A stretch of DNA of 64,000 nt, taken from NCBI GenBank assembly GCA_025617745.1, contig CM046869.1:15891168-15955167 (forward strand). The letters are read 5' to 3'. The notes under the pieces were generated by a model. The model had not been told where the DNA came from. It worked only from the letters and a program-made list of their open reading frames with translations, and ran no database searches. Below, piece after piece: positions 23,450 to 33,930 of this stretch. The position numbers and the translations under genes were made by a program. Source of the DNA: Heliocidaris erythrogramma (lineage: Eukaryota > Echinodermata > Echinoidea > Camarodonta > Echinometridae). Within the stretch, counting starts at the first letter, position 1. Each line of letters starts with the position of its first letter.

Positions 23450-24639
23450 TCAGAGTTTTGATCATTTTTGAAGTCTCGTGGTAGGTTAATCGTGTAAGCC
23501 AAATTAGACAAGTGACCTAGAAAATCAAACCAGGACATGTGTACTGTTAGATCAGCTGATTAGACTAGTCTAGTCTAAATATTTTCCTGGTCTCGGGGGC
23601 GGGACATCCACAGTCAGGTATATATGTCTATACAACATGCGACACGTGCGTCCGATACATTTTCAATAGGTTTCATAATGCGGATGCGGGGTACATTTCT
23701 GAGGGGGGAGGGGTGCGCCCAGAATGACTTTCTTTCAAATCACAATCATGCACCCCTAGATTGCAGGAGAATTTCTCTTTTGTTCAAATCGTCATAGAAG
23801 TAACAACTTTACGTATTCTTCGAATATTACACGGAACTCGCAAAGTTCTAACAATTTGAAAATATTGTTTTATCCAATTTTCTCTTTTTAAAAACAAAAA
23901 CCAACAAACATGTAGAAAAAACAGGAAACTTTACTGATTGTTATTTTGGTCTGGGTCATACTGGGTGTAATGATTCGCGAGGGGATAATTTCGCGATTTT
24001 GATAATGTTGATATTACTACAAAACAGAAGTGGAAGTTTTAATTTCGCTTGGGTTTGACTCCCGAAATTCGCGAAAATAAAACCATCGCAAAAATTTCAG
24101 CTCTTTAAGCAAACCCAAATATCACTGATAAATAATATCACAGAGTGGAGGCGGGAAGACCGCGGGAACATTGCAAGTTCGGAAAGTGTATATAGGCGGG
24201 GTGCACTTTTTCACCGCTTTTGATTCTCTTCATGAGCAGAATCAATATTTCATACAGCCCAAGTCCAACGAAAAATATATAGTGGGAGAATTAGGCCTTC
24301 TATACCTGACGACTTCCCCCACCCCCCCCCAAAAAAAAAAAACAACAATACAAAACAAAAACGGGTCCTTTTGCAGGGTGGCGCGTCGTTCGAAATTCGG
24401 GGGGGGGGGTAATATTTTAAATTGTCAATTTGGGGGCCTTATCCGTCATAATGGGGAACAAAGAGATGCACATTTGGCCTTGCGTGCATTGGCCTGCAAA
24501 GCTAATAATGAAAAATACACCTATATTCACATTTTTCAGACGCAGATGTGGTATACACCGTACACGTGATGGTTACTGGTTAGTTCCCCCCCCCCCCCCC
24601 CCCCCCCCCCCCCGATGGCATAGTGCAATGTGACTGTGT
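23450..24639. other. Unassigned, with C- and G-homopolymers
   Basis: No supported gene. Poly-C (about 24587-24613) and poly-G (24401-24410) runs are present. The 132-codon plus frame at 24171-24569 crosses a poly-A and G-run and has no domain, so it is not called. Confidence 0.4.
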
Positions 24640-24647
24640 GATACATG

Positions 24648-25715
24648 TAGGGGTGGGAGTTTCGGGTATTTTTTCAATTCGGGAACCCGACAATTTTTCG
24701 GGCAGGTTCCCGGTTACCCGAAAATCATACAAGCTTAGTTTTACCCTTAAGAACCTATTAACACTGGGAAAAACTCGAAAGCGCATCACTGCAGTGGGGC
24801 GCTACATGGATATTTACATGTAGATATTGAATGGCTGGTCGACGTTATCTACCGCCTTGTCATGTTACATACATGAGTAATGAGTACATGACTAAACAGA
24901 ATATTAAAAGTACAAAAGAAATCAATTCGGTTAATTTCTAATTCTCACTACAGAGCTCACACTAAACCAATATTTTATCATTTGAAATGTCTCAATGTAT
25001 TTGACATTTGTAAATATCATATGGCTATATTCATGTACAAGTGTAGAAATGAAACATTACCATGTGCACTTTTAAAGTATTTTAATTTAAATGCGTCAAT
25101 TCATGAGTATGAAACTAGAAATGCATTTAATTACCATCTCCCGCTTATCAAAACAACCCTAATGAAAAAATCACTTTCTTTTGAAGGTCCAAAAATATGG
25201 AATTCTATACCAACAATCATAAAAAATAGTAAAACTCTACAAGTTTTTAAAAGAAAATATAAAAGCACCTAATTGAATCTTATGTGCAATAACTTTCAAG
25301 GCTCTTTACCCCCCCCCCCATTTTTCTATCTATATTGTTTGTTTTTTATACTCCAAACAGTACGACATTTAAATTTCAATATTATTAATAACACTTTTCA
25401 GGGATGAACTCTAGCATAAGGTTTTATTTCCTTTTTAGTTCACTCCGTCATTCTCATATCCAATAGGTTTTTTTTTTTTCCTCGTCGTTGTTAACCTTGT
25501 ATTATGTATGTATGTCATTCTTTATGATGTGTTTATGTATTTGTCAATATGTTATTGTATTGCATTTTTATGATGAGTGCAAATAAAATGAACTTGAACT
25601 TGAACTTGAGTAATCATTAAATACTTATTTTCGGGAAACGGGCATGTAATATTTTGACCCGGGACCCGATGCTCTCGGGCGGGACCCGGGTACCCGGTTT
25701 TTAGTCCCAGCACTA
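24648..25715 (-). mobile_element. hAT-type MITE, copy 2, split by a LINE
   Basis: This is the same element as 8399-8745 in reverse. It starts TAGGGGTGGGA and ends TCCCAGCACTA, with the 8-bp duplication GATACATG (24640-24647 and 25716-25723). It is enlarged by the LINE at 24882-25606. Apart from that insert, the two copies are closely similar along their length. Confidence 0.88.
24882..25606 (+). mobile_element. 5'-truncated LINE with TGAACT tail, inserted in hAT copy 2
   Basis: The target TGAGTAAT is duplicated at 24874-24881 and 25607-25614. The coding part (to TAA at 25270-25272) contains FMYKCRN, YETRNAFNYH and GPKIWNSIP, characteristic of the region after the RT of CR1/jockey-group LINEs. 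It is followed by a 3' region with AATAAA near 25581 and a (TTGAAC)n tail. Only about the last 100 codons survive. Confidence 0.85.
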
Positions 25716-25934
25716 GATACATGTAAACCCAGTCCATTTTATTAAGCTCACCGTCTAACTTCTGATTTATTTCTCGGATTTATATCACAGTAAACTTAAC
25801 ATTATGATATACCGTGATTCTGTGAATGATGTAACTCTAGACTATTTTATTATTGAAGGAAGGGAAAAAAATACATTAAAGAGCGCCTTGGGAACCTGAT
25901 GATTATTAGACGCTAAATAAATCGAAACAATAAT

Positions 25935-26080
25935 AATTCTGATTATTATAATAATAATAATAATTATTATTATTATTATCATTATCATTATTATCATTTT
26001 CATTATTATTGTCATTATTACTATCATTAATTATTATTATTATTATTAATAATAATAATAATAATTATTATTATCGCTCC
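25935..26080 (+). repeat. ATT/AAT microsatellite
   Basis: Long, interrupted (ATT)n and (AAT)n runs switch strand sense several times. The isoleucine/methionine-rich minus frame across them is an artefact. Confidence 0.9.
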
Positions 26081-26180
26081 ACTTATTTTACTGAATTATC
26101 CGCAATTTCAATTAAGTATTTTACGTGTTAAAGTATGGTCTGGCGTCCCCCCCCCCCTAAATTTTGGTGCTTCCGCCGCC

Positions 26181-26277
26181 GGTGGTTGAATTTATTGTAT
26201 TTCTTGGATATGTTGGGATCGGTTTTTGTAAATTAAATGCTGATTTTTAGTGAATGTTGGTGACTTTTGTGCAGTGG
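26181..26277 (+). repeat. R1 repeat copy C, right part
   Basis: It resumes the R1 copy broken at 18720 and matches copies A and B through TTTTGTGCAGTGG, then diverges. Confidence 0.8.
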
Positions 26278-26359
26278 CTATTATTGCTAATATGCCCAGT
26301 AAGCCTCAAATTGGCAAGAATCCTACCTAGGATATAAAAAAAACAGAACGGAGGTATAG

Positions 26360-26965
26360 ATCACATCAGCAAGCAATGGTCATATTGACTATTAGGAAAT
26401 ATACATGTGTGTATACTTGGTATTGGGGATACAGACGTAATTTTGTTTCAAAAGGAGGTTTTTGTGGGCAAACTGATACTTAGGTTTCATTCTATATATA
26501 TTAATTTATAAGTTCATTAAGATACAAAATGTAGAAAGTTATAAAAACTTACATTTACAGCCTTCTTTTTCATAGTTGTTACAGAGACATCCATACGTAT
26601 GACGACTGCTCTCAATATGTTGCACACTAGTGAGGCCGCTCTATATGGTTACGCAGCATAGATACGTACACAGAATGTTACGCACACAAGCTATACGGAC
26701 AAGGTCGATATTTACGACGACGGGTGGCCGTTCTCTCCCAAAGACTTTTTCAATTATTGCTCCTCGCCGTTAAAGCACTTTGCTTAATATCCTTGCACCA
26801 GAAGGAATACAGAATGTAGAGAATGCTCGATGAGAAGCCGTATCGCTAGACTAAACTCATTTAACAACCCCCAAGCTGTCTTAACAACAGGTAAACAACG
26901 AGGTGGAGATCAATGATCTGATCGCGCCGGTACCACTACGAGCGCCGAAGGCTCCCTTCATCATA
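26360..26965 (-). repeat. Inverted copy of the 31250-32480 repeat segments
   Basis: Segments such as TCAATATGTTGCACACTAGT and GCGCCGGTACCACTACGAGC are the complement of sequence in 31250-31690. The stretch 26380-26470 is the complement of about 32365-32470. The two blocks are 4-5 kb apart in opposite orientation, enclosing the split LINE. Confidence 0.8.
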
Positions 26966-27032
26966 AGTTTTTCATAGGAAATTTTTAAGAACGATCTTAC
27001 AAGTAAATAAGTGTACACCCGATACTATGGTA

Positions 27033-27281
27033 TATGGTGAAACTGGTCGTTGTATAATAATTAATTATGTTAAATGTAGAATGATTGGTTTTTGGTTAAG
27101 AATAATACCGATTGGATTTTAGGTGCATTAGGTTTGAGACTAGCTGATATGTTTAAACAGGAATGGCGAGCAGCAACCTGGTCGAATCGGGTGTGCCTTA
27201 ATTATAGGATTTTTAAACTTGAGCTAGAGTTTGAAAAATATTTGTGTCTCTTGAATAGCGCAGATGCAACACTATTATGTA
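27033..27281 (+). pseudogene. LINE reverse transcriptase C-terminal fragment, part 1
   Basis: Frames here read VKCRMIGFWLR and, after a small shift, LRLADMFKQEWRAA and CLNYRIFKLELEFEKYL. That is typical of the C-terminal part of a non-LTR retrotransposon ORF2. A small deletion or frameshift sits near 27095. The frame is cut at 27281 by the Tc1-type element and resumes at 29622. Confidence 0.75.
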
Positions 27282-29619
27282 CAGTTAACAACAAAATTAT
27301 TCATACCCCTTGGAAAATTCTTGTTTTTTGCATTTTTCCTAAAAATGAATGGTTAAATGAAGTTACTTGCACATCACTTGAATACATTTAGTTATCATCT
27401 GCAAATGAATGCCGTTTCTGGTTTCACCTCATTTGCATAACAATAGAAAAGGTGAGTTATCCAAACTGGGCGATGTTCAAAATTATTCATACCCTTGGTG
27501 ATTTATTGACTTTGTCAATCAGTATGAATCCGATCCTTTTGATTAATGCTTGTAATTCACTTTATTTTAATACACCGTGACAAGTCTTCCGGGGAGGGGT
27601 CTCTGCTGGGATATCAGGCCAGTACCTGTTCTCCAATGGCTCAATCTCCTTGAGGATGTGTCCACACATGCCTTCACCTGCCTTCACCTGACCTTCAGGG
27701 AGTTCATTAGATTTCGTGTCCTACAGGTGATGCAGTTATCGACTTCATGATGACAGGACTATGATATTGAAATTTTCGGTCATTTATTCCATGCATTTTA
27801 ATGAAAATTCTGTATCTACTTATGAAGCAAAGCACCATTCCTGAAGAGCCCTTCCGTTTTTGCATTGCCTGTGGGAGGGTTCACTTTTATTCATTGGCCC
27901 CATTCTTAATCAGAGTGCTCAGGAAGGCCATGTTGGTGATGTTAAAGTCATTGCATGACTCTAACTTCAGGTCACCATGAATAACAGTATGTAACCTTTG
28001 AGTACCATACACATCCCACATTGACTGTTACTGTATATCAATCTTCATATGGTATATTCTTTGTATCTTTGGTATGAAAGCTACAATCCTTGATATCAAA
28101 ATGAATGTAAAACCAAATTTATACCATATACCCTCCATGTTACCAGCTGCAGTGCACAAAATGCTACCACTTTGACAGTGCACTGGAAGATAAAGATCAG
28201 TATTTTAAGCTTCACTAGAGTACCCACTTGCAGGTGTCCATATAAAAAATGTGTCAATCAGTGTAACTGAATAAACTGATAAAATTGGCACCATCCAACC
28301 TTTAGACAACTACCATGGCCTCCCTAAACATTCTTAATAATAATGGAACAAAAGTATCAGGAAATACCTTCCCTTGACAGTGCAACAGTGAATGCCTCTA
28401 GGGAAGTCCCTCCACAAAGAGTGCTTAGAAATACAGAATTGTCATTAAAATGTAAGGAATATTAACGAAATATCAATATCATAGTTCTATCCTCATGACG
28501 TCTAAAACTACACCACCTGCAAACACAAAATCTGCTTAAATCCACCAAATCCCCTGAAGACCACGTGATGGCATGTGTGGACAACATGTGACCCACCTCC
28601 TCAAAACCTACAATAAGTCGCACGGACCACAACGTAGCAAACAGCCCAAAACAGTAAATTTGCTTGGATCAGACGATTTTCGGTTTTTGATAGAAATGGG
28701 TAGTTTCATTATCATTCTATCATGTATCAAGTTTGTGAGTCGTAATTCGACTTAGAAATATGTTTTGGGGGCATTTTAAAATGACTCCCCTTTTTTCACC
28801 TGTCCAGCTAATGAATGTTTGGAGAGCTTTTGTAATACTTTCATTCAATGCCAAATTACTACCTTACCTCATAAAGGTATTAAATTGATTGATTTGGAGT
28901 GAGTAATGAATAGGTCCTCCTGGAGCGGCTTGCCAAAATTCAGCCTAATCTGATAATCCCTTCATACCGGTTGCTATGGCCATTTGAATACCCAGTTTTA
29001 CTTGGGCGCACACAGAGAGCGAAGGTTTAGCACTCTTTTGTTCCAAACTTAAATGGCCATTTTCTCTGAATAGGAATTATTGATTGCTAGTTAGATACTG
29101 ATTATAAATGTGATATGTAAAGGTGTTATCATTGAGTAAACTAGACAAGTGATATACCATTGGAAAGCTGAGAATCTCTACTTTTAGGAAATGTATAAAA
29201 CAAAAACATAATTTGGACGACTTATTGTAGGTTTTGAGGCGTCGGGTCACACATCCTCAAGGAGATTGGGCCTGTGGAGACCAGGTATTGGCCTGATATC
29301 TCAGTAGAGACCTCCAGAAGCGTTGTGACAGTGTGATGAAAGTGTTACAAGCATTAATCACAAGGACTGGATTCATACTGATTGACAAAGTCAATAGATC
29401 ACCAAGGGTATGAATAATTATGAACATCACCCAGTTTGGATAATTCACCTTTTCTATTGTTATGCAAATGAGGTGAAACCAGAAACAGCATTCATTTGCA
29501 GATGATAACTACATGTATTCAAGTGATGTTGTAATTAAATTCAGTTAACCATTCATTTTTAGGAAAAATGCAAAAAACTAGAATTGTCCAAGGGGTATGA
29601 ATAATTTTGTTGTTAACTG
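27282..29619. mobile_element. Tc1/mariner-type element, 2.34 kb, long inverted ends
   Basis: The ends are CAGTTAACAACAAAATTATT and its complement, with TA on both sides (27280-27281 and 29620-29621). Inverted similarity extends about 375 bp inward from each end (27282-27660 and 29245-29619). The CAAAATTATTCATACCC end is well known in Tc1-like elements. Removing the element with one TA restores the LINE frame exactly, which confirms the boundaries. No transposase frame is apparent in the 1.6-kb centre, so it is probably non-autonomous. Confidence 0.88.
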
Positions 29620-29621
29620 TA

Positions 29622-29989
29622 AGTTTAGATGTCGAACACATAAATTACCAGTTAATAACAGTCGTTTCAACTCTGATTTGTTAAATGAAAGTCTATGCAC
29701 ACTCTGTACATCATTAGATATTGGTGATGAATATCATTATTTGCTTGTTTGCCCATTTTTTATTAATGAAAGAAAACTGTACTTGTCTGATTTTAATATA
29801 CATAGGCCAAATACAACAGTAATGGCGGAAATTATTCTTACAAAAAATGCTTGCCATCTTAAAAAGCTTGTTAAATTTGTTAAAATTATTATGCAGCAAT
29901 TTACATGTAAATCGAAAGAGGATGGAGTTGTTGATGTTGTACGTGACAATCAAAGTCAGGTAGTTACACATAGTGGTAGAATAGTTTAA
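29622..29989 (+). pseudogene. LINE reverse transcriptase C-terminal fragment, part 2
   Basis: The frame continues with FRCRTHKLPVN, CTLC and GDEYHYLLVC, a C-x2-C/H-x4-C zinc-like region, to a TAA at 29987-29989. It is the direct continuation of the fragment ending at 27281. This LINE differs from the TGAACT-tailed one at 24882. Confidence 0.8.
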
Positions 29990-30024
29990 AACCCTATACG
30001 TCTAGTACTTTAGTTGTATTTACA

Positions 30025-30027
<3 letters not shown>

Positions 30028-30064
<37 letters not shown>

Positions 30065-30235
30065 AGAGAAACAATTAATGAATTCCAGAGAAGACATTGG
30101 TAATGCATTGAATTCCAACTTTTATATTTATTTTCACCAAATTTTCGATCCTCACGGATCTTCCTCAGGGTAATGAACAAAGTGAAGTATGTATGTGAAG
30201 CTCTGCTCAGAAAAAGTTGACAATGTAATATACCA
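30028..30235 (-). mobile_element. Penelope-like element end with hammerhead-like core
   Basis: (TA)n (about 30028-30061) is followed by a segment whose minus strand holds CTGAGGA, then the stem ATCC-GTGA-GGAT, then CGAAAA (30142-30168). This matches the hammerhead core boxes CUGANGA and GAAA, which occur in Penelope-like terminal repeats. No RT is attached. Confidence 0.5.
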
Positions 30236-30319
30236 TGGTAACGCGCTTAGTTGCTAGGTAAAATTTTGAGCGCTTATTTTTTAATTAGCGCAAAATACAT
30301 AAATTGTGACGTAATAATA

Positions 30320-30407
30320 CAAGTTGACGTGTAGTCTTACATAGCAACACGCACGGTTGCTAGGTAGCAACCGTGCGTGTTGCTATGTAAGACTACACGT
30401 CAACTTG
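30320..30407. repeat. Perfect 43-bp-arm palindrome
   Basis: The arm CAAGTTGACGTGTAGTCTTA... to ...GGTTGCTA (30320-30362) is followed, after GG, by its exact complement (30365-30407). A preceding GTTGCTAGG at 30250 echoes the arm. It would form a strong hairpin. Confidence 0.9.
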
Positions 30408-30439
30408 CTGATGTGACCATAATTAGCTATCTTTCAGTA

Positions 30440-31103
30440 CATTTCAACCGAAGGTTTTCACTTAAATATAGCCAAAATTGCACAGTGATACATATTAGTA
30501 CCGTACTGACTATTGCCTGCGTTCCTACACAGTCGACAATGGCGTGCGCCTATGAGTGGTATAGGGGGCCTAGATAGGATTTGTATGGAGCGGAGGTATA
30601 CAAAGCAGCAAGATCAGATTCGCTGTCAATTGCTCATGGTCTAGTGGTAAAGCGTCTGGTCAGACTGTCAGAGTATTCTCTTTCTACACTGCACTCGCGT
30701 TTAAGGTCCCGGGCCCGGGTTCAAATCCCGCTCTTTCTTCCTGATTATTTTTTCAGTTATAAATAGGCCTAGGCCCCCCTAACTGAATTTCAACAATGAA
30801 AACCAAGAAACTTGACGAATTATTCACATGTTCAGGCGGATGTAATGGCAGCTGGGCATAATAACAACTTTGGCCTGTGCAGTGGTGTTTGAAAAAGTTG
30901 AGGTGTATTAATCATACACCTCAACTTTTACTAAAAAGTATGACTGCCTAGGCCTATGCATTGTAGTACACACGACGTAGTAGTACCCACTCATAGGTAC
31001 ATGCCATTGCCGACTGTAGGAACGCAGGCAGAATGCAGGCGGTACTAATAATGCATCACTGTGCATTTTTGGCTATATTTAAGTTAATACCTGCGGTTGA
31101 AAT
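30440..31103. repeat. Imperfect inverted repeat around a tRNA-like segment
   Basis: The left arm 30440-30560 (with TATAGCCAAAATTGCACAGT) is complementary to 30986-31103. The centre contains the tRNA-like sequence and a 15-bp-arm hairpin AAAAGTTGAGGTGTA/TACACCTCAACTTTT at 30893-30929. It shares the CAGTGGTGTTT...GAGGTGTA segment with R1 repeats. Confidence 0.75.
30631..30735 (+). tRNA. tRNA-derived sequence (pseudogene or SINE head)
   Basis: The A-box-like TGGTCTAGTGG (30637-30647) and B-box GGTTCAAATCC (30718-30728) match the RNA polymerase III internal promoter. The boxes are about 70 bp apart, which is too long for an intron-less tRNA, and no clean acceptor stem forms. A SINE head or decayed tRNA is likelier than a working gene. 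Confidence 0.4.
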
Positions 31104-31249
31104 CTACTTAAATATAAATAATTATGGAGAATAATAGATGATTAAAACTTACCAGTTTGTTTTGTGACCTTTGAAGAGGGTTTCCTGAAATTTTGGGTAC
31201 TTTTTGTTGATAACTCCTATCGAGTCCCATCAGAGCATCCATTTTCTAT

Positions 31250-31690
31250 CTTTCACGATTATGATGAAGAGAGCCCTCAGCGCTCGTAGTGGTACCGGCG
31301 CGATCGGTTCGTCGATCTCCTACGAAGACCTGGAAGGGCCAAACTGACGACGTAAAAAAATTTAAAATATTACGTACGTACGTAATAATTACTACGTACG
31401 TACGTAATATTTTTACCTTCCAGGTCTTCGTAGAATAGCTTGTGTGCGTAACATTCTGCGTACGAATCTATGGTGCGTAACCATGTAGAGCGGCCTCACT
31501 AGTGCGCAACATATTGAGAGCAGTCGTCATACGCATCGATGTCTGTGTAAGAACTACGAAAAACAAGGCTGTAAATGTAAGTTTTTATAACTTTCTACAT
31601 TTTGTGTCTTAACGAACTTATAACTTCATATGTATAGACTGATATCTAAGTATCAGTTTGCCCACAAAAACCACTCACGGGTACATTTCT
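31250..31690 (+). repeat. Repeat segment inverted relative to 26480-26965
   Basis: It contains GCTCGTAGTGGTACCGGCGC and GTGCGCAACATATTGAGAGC, complementary to the left copy. It carries an additional palindrome (31321-31432) that the left copy lacks. Confidence 0.8.
31321..31432. repeat. Palindrome with ACGTACGTACGT arms
   Basis: TACGAAGACCTGGAAGG at the left and CCTTCCAGGTCTTCGTA at the right are exact complements. Near the centre, ATTACGTACGTACGTAA is mirrored by a second ACGT run. It looks like a small fold-back insertion in the surrounding repeat. Confidence 0.8.
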
Positions 31691-31730
31691 GTAAAATAGT
31701 TGGTATTTTCTGTCGCATGTACTAAAGGTA

Positions 31731-32320
31731 TGGGGGAAAAAATAAGATAAATATTTTAAATACTTGCTTTCAAATTCAGCCCTTAAAAATCTCACTCCTA
31801 CCTCAAATGGCCGTTAGGAAGAACTTTTGATATTTTCAGCAAAATCCAAAGTCAAAATCTTGTCCAAAACCGGAGAAATCCCCGCCGATTTGTTTCGCGA
31901 TCGCGTGTTGTTTACAAACTGCCGATGTCTTAGACTAAAATCGGCCAATAAAATTTTTGTCCACGAAGAAACTCGGGATCGCAAGCGCACATCGATCTTT
32001 ACGATCGCGCACACAGAAAATCGGAACTTTTCCGTGTACGCCATAGGGACCGAATTTTTGAGGACAAAACTCTTTTGGGGAGATGTCGGCGCCCGCGGCG
32101 ACCAGGAAATGTACACAATGACTCCGATAGCTCGTTTCGCGAGAATCAACAGTAAATTACGGATTTGATTTTTGAAAATATCTTTTCCAACATTGGTGAG
32201 TTGAATTTATTGTATTTCTTTGATATTTTGGGATCGGTTTTTGAAAATTAAATGCCGATTTTGAGTGAATATTGGTGACTTTTGTGCAGTGGTGTTTTAA
32301 AAAGATGAGGTGTATGACTG
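31731..32320 (+). repeat. R1 repeat copy A
   Basis: It is highly similar to 33310-33930 over nearly 0.6 kb. Shared segments include CGCGATCGCGTGTTGTTTAC and GAAACTCGGGATCGCAAGCG. Open frames on both strands are short and not conserved between copies, so I call no gene. Confidence 0.88.
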
Positions 32321-32446
32321 CCTACATTATACACACGAAGTAGGTAGGAATGTAGCTATGACTATGAGTGACAAAAACCTCCATTTCAAACAAAATTACA
32401 TCTGTATCCCCAATACCCAGTATACACACATGTATATGATCCTAAA

Positions 32447-32512
32447 TGGTCAATATCATATGACCACTATTCGTGGTGTGGTACACATCACGAATAGTGG
32501 TCATATTGACCA
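32447..32512. repeat. Imperfect hairpin
   Basis: GACCACTATTCGTG and CACGAATAGTGGTC, extended by TGGTCAATAT/ATATTGACCA with a 5-nt bulge, surround a loop of about 13 nt. Confidence 0.8.
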
Positions 32513-32580
32513 CTACAAATACAAAATGCAAAAATAGTTCGTATTTTCTGTCGCGTGTAGTAAAGGTATGGGGGGAAAAT

Positions 32581-33309
32581 TACTGCGGCAGCCCGAACAC
32601 GTAGTGTTCGGGCTGCGCTTCGCAGTCCTTTGATCGCATGGATGTCACATAATTACAAGGTCGTTTGTCAAAATGATAGCCATGAAACATGAAATCAGTT
32701 GATTTTAGGCTATTTTAGGTACTTACAATACTTTACGATTGACTGTCGTCTTTCTTTTCAATGAGGATGATACAAAAAAGGCATATTTATCTCCAAGAGC
32801 CTGTAGTAAAAACGTCCGAAGGTCGGTGTTTTGCTTGCAATGCGCATGCGTCAGCAGCTCCAATTATAATACAGACAAGAAGGGAGGATTATGAATATTC
32901 ATTAAGACGAGCTTGAGCGAGAGCGCTAGATCGGCGGATTACAGTGGGTATATGAATATTCATTATTCCATTGACGAAAACTATGCCGTCAACATTCATA
33001 GGCGCATGCGCAAGTGCCTATTTTCAATTTGGCTTTAACAACATGGCGAATGGGACTGGTTTCGAAAATTGAGAGTAAAAAGTGACATTCATCGATTCTA
33101 CACATTTTAAGGAAAAGCTGATTTGCGTAAAGTCTGTTTAGGTAAGTGGCATCATATATATGATACTTTAATTAAAAAATAATAATTACATGGCCATTTT
33201 TTAAATGGTCATTTGAACATTGGTAGATTGTGAGACCCACCGAATCGTACTGGTTTCACTCAGGACGCTGCCACTTCGTGGCAGCGTTCGTGGCAGCGTC
33301 CCGGGGCTA
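32581..33309 (+). mobile_element. 729-bp insertion in R1 repeat with 11-bp flanking duplication
   Basis: GGGGGGAAAAT occurs at 32570-32580 and 33310-33320. The ends carry hairpins: GCAGCCCGAACAC with its complement at 32588-32616, and ACGCTGCCAC with its complement at 33265-33287. The family is unknown. The interior has promoter-like features (see 32841-33141). The flanking duplication could also be coincidental recurrence of an R1 repeat segment. Confidence 0.45.
32841..33141 (+). promoter_or_regulatory. Promoter-like segment with NRF1 and YY1 motifs and a first-exon donor
   Basis: TGCGCATGCG (32841-32850) and GGCGCATGCGC (33001-33011) match the NRF1 palindrome. CAACATGGCG around 33043 matches a YY1/initiator-type site. 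Downstream is a consensus splice donor, TTTAG|GTAAGT, at 33141/33142. An ATG at 33043 opens only nine codons, so the exon would be non-coding. No downstream exon is recognised in the window. Confidence 0.4.
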
Positions 33310-33930
33310 GGGGGGAAAATAACAAATATTTTAAATACCTTACTTTCAAATTCCGCCCTTAAAAATCTCACTCCTACCTCAAATGGCCGTTAGGAAGAAC
33401 TTTTGATATTTTCAGCAAAATCCAAAGTCAAAATCTTGTGCAAAACCGGAGAAATCCCCGCCGATTTGTTTCGCGATCGCGTGTTGTTTACATACTGCCG
33501 ATGTCTTACACTAAAATCGGCCAATAAAATTTTTGTCCACGAAGAAACTCGGGATCGCAAGCGCACATCGATCTTTACGATCGCGCACACAGAAAATCGG
33601 CACTTTCCGTGTATGCCACATAGGGACCGAATTTTTAAGGACAAAACTCTTTTGGGGAGATGTCAGCGCCCGCGGTGACCAGGAAATGTACACAATGACT
33701 CCGATAGCTCGTTTCGCGAGAATCAACAGTAAATTACGGATTTGATTTTTGGAAATATCTTTTCCAAAATCGGTGTCACGGTGAGTTGAATTTATTGTAT
33801 TTCTTGGATATTTAGTGGTCGGTTTTTGTAAATTAAATGCCGATTTTGAGTGAATGTTTGTGACTTTTGTGCAGTGGTGTTTCAAAAAGTTGAGGTGTAT
33901 GACTGCCTAAATTATACACACGAAGTATAG
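33310..33930 (+). repeat. R1 repeat copy B
   Basis: It is a direct repeat of copy A (31731-32320), with a few indels. It continues into TGAGGTGTATGACTGCC, as copy A does. Confidence 0.88.

Larger units (their letters stand above)
18721..26180. mobile_element. 7.46-kb nested insertion with 12-bp inverted ends
   Basis: It starts GGCGGCGGAAGC and ends GCTTCCGCCGCC. Just inside both ends are poly-G/poly-C tracts and CCTAAATTTTGG. It splits an R1 repeat copy, and the target segment GGTG(A)GTTGAATTYAT appears on both sides (18704-18719 and 26181-26195). That suggests a duplication of about 15 bp, or recombination between two R1 copies. No transposase is seen. The interior is itself filled with younger insertions, and the original element may have been short. 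Confidence 0.6.

Noticed and set aside
24171..24569. 132-codon plus-strand frame
   Set aside because: It crosses homopolymer runs, has unrealistic composition and no homology signal.
27282..29619. piggyBac origin because TTAA lies near both ends
   Set aside because: TA placement restores the LINE frame exactly and the end sequence is Tc1-like; the TTAA is internal to the ends.
30631..30735. Functional tRNA gene
   Set aside because: The A and B boxes are too far apart and no acceptor stem can be drawn; kept only as tRNA-derived.
31814..33885. Overlapping 84-124 codon frames in the R1 copies
   Set aside because: Frames exist on both strands and are altered by indels between copies A and B, so they do not look selected.
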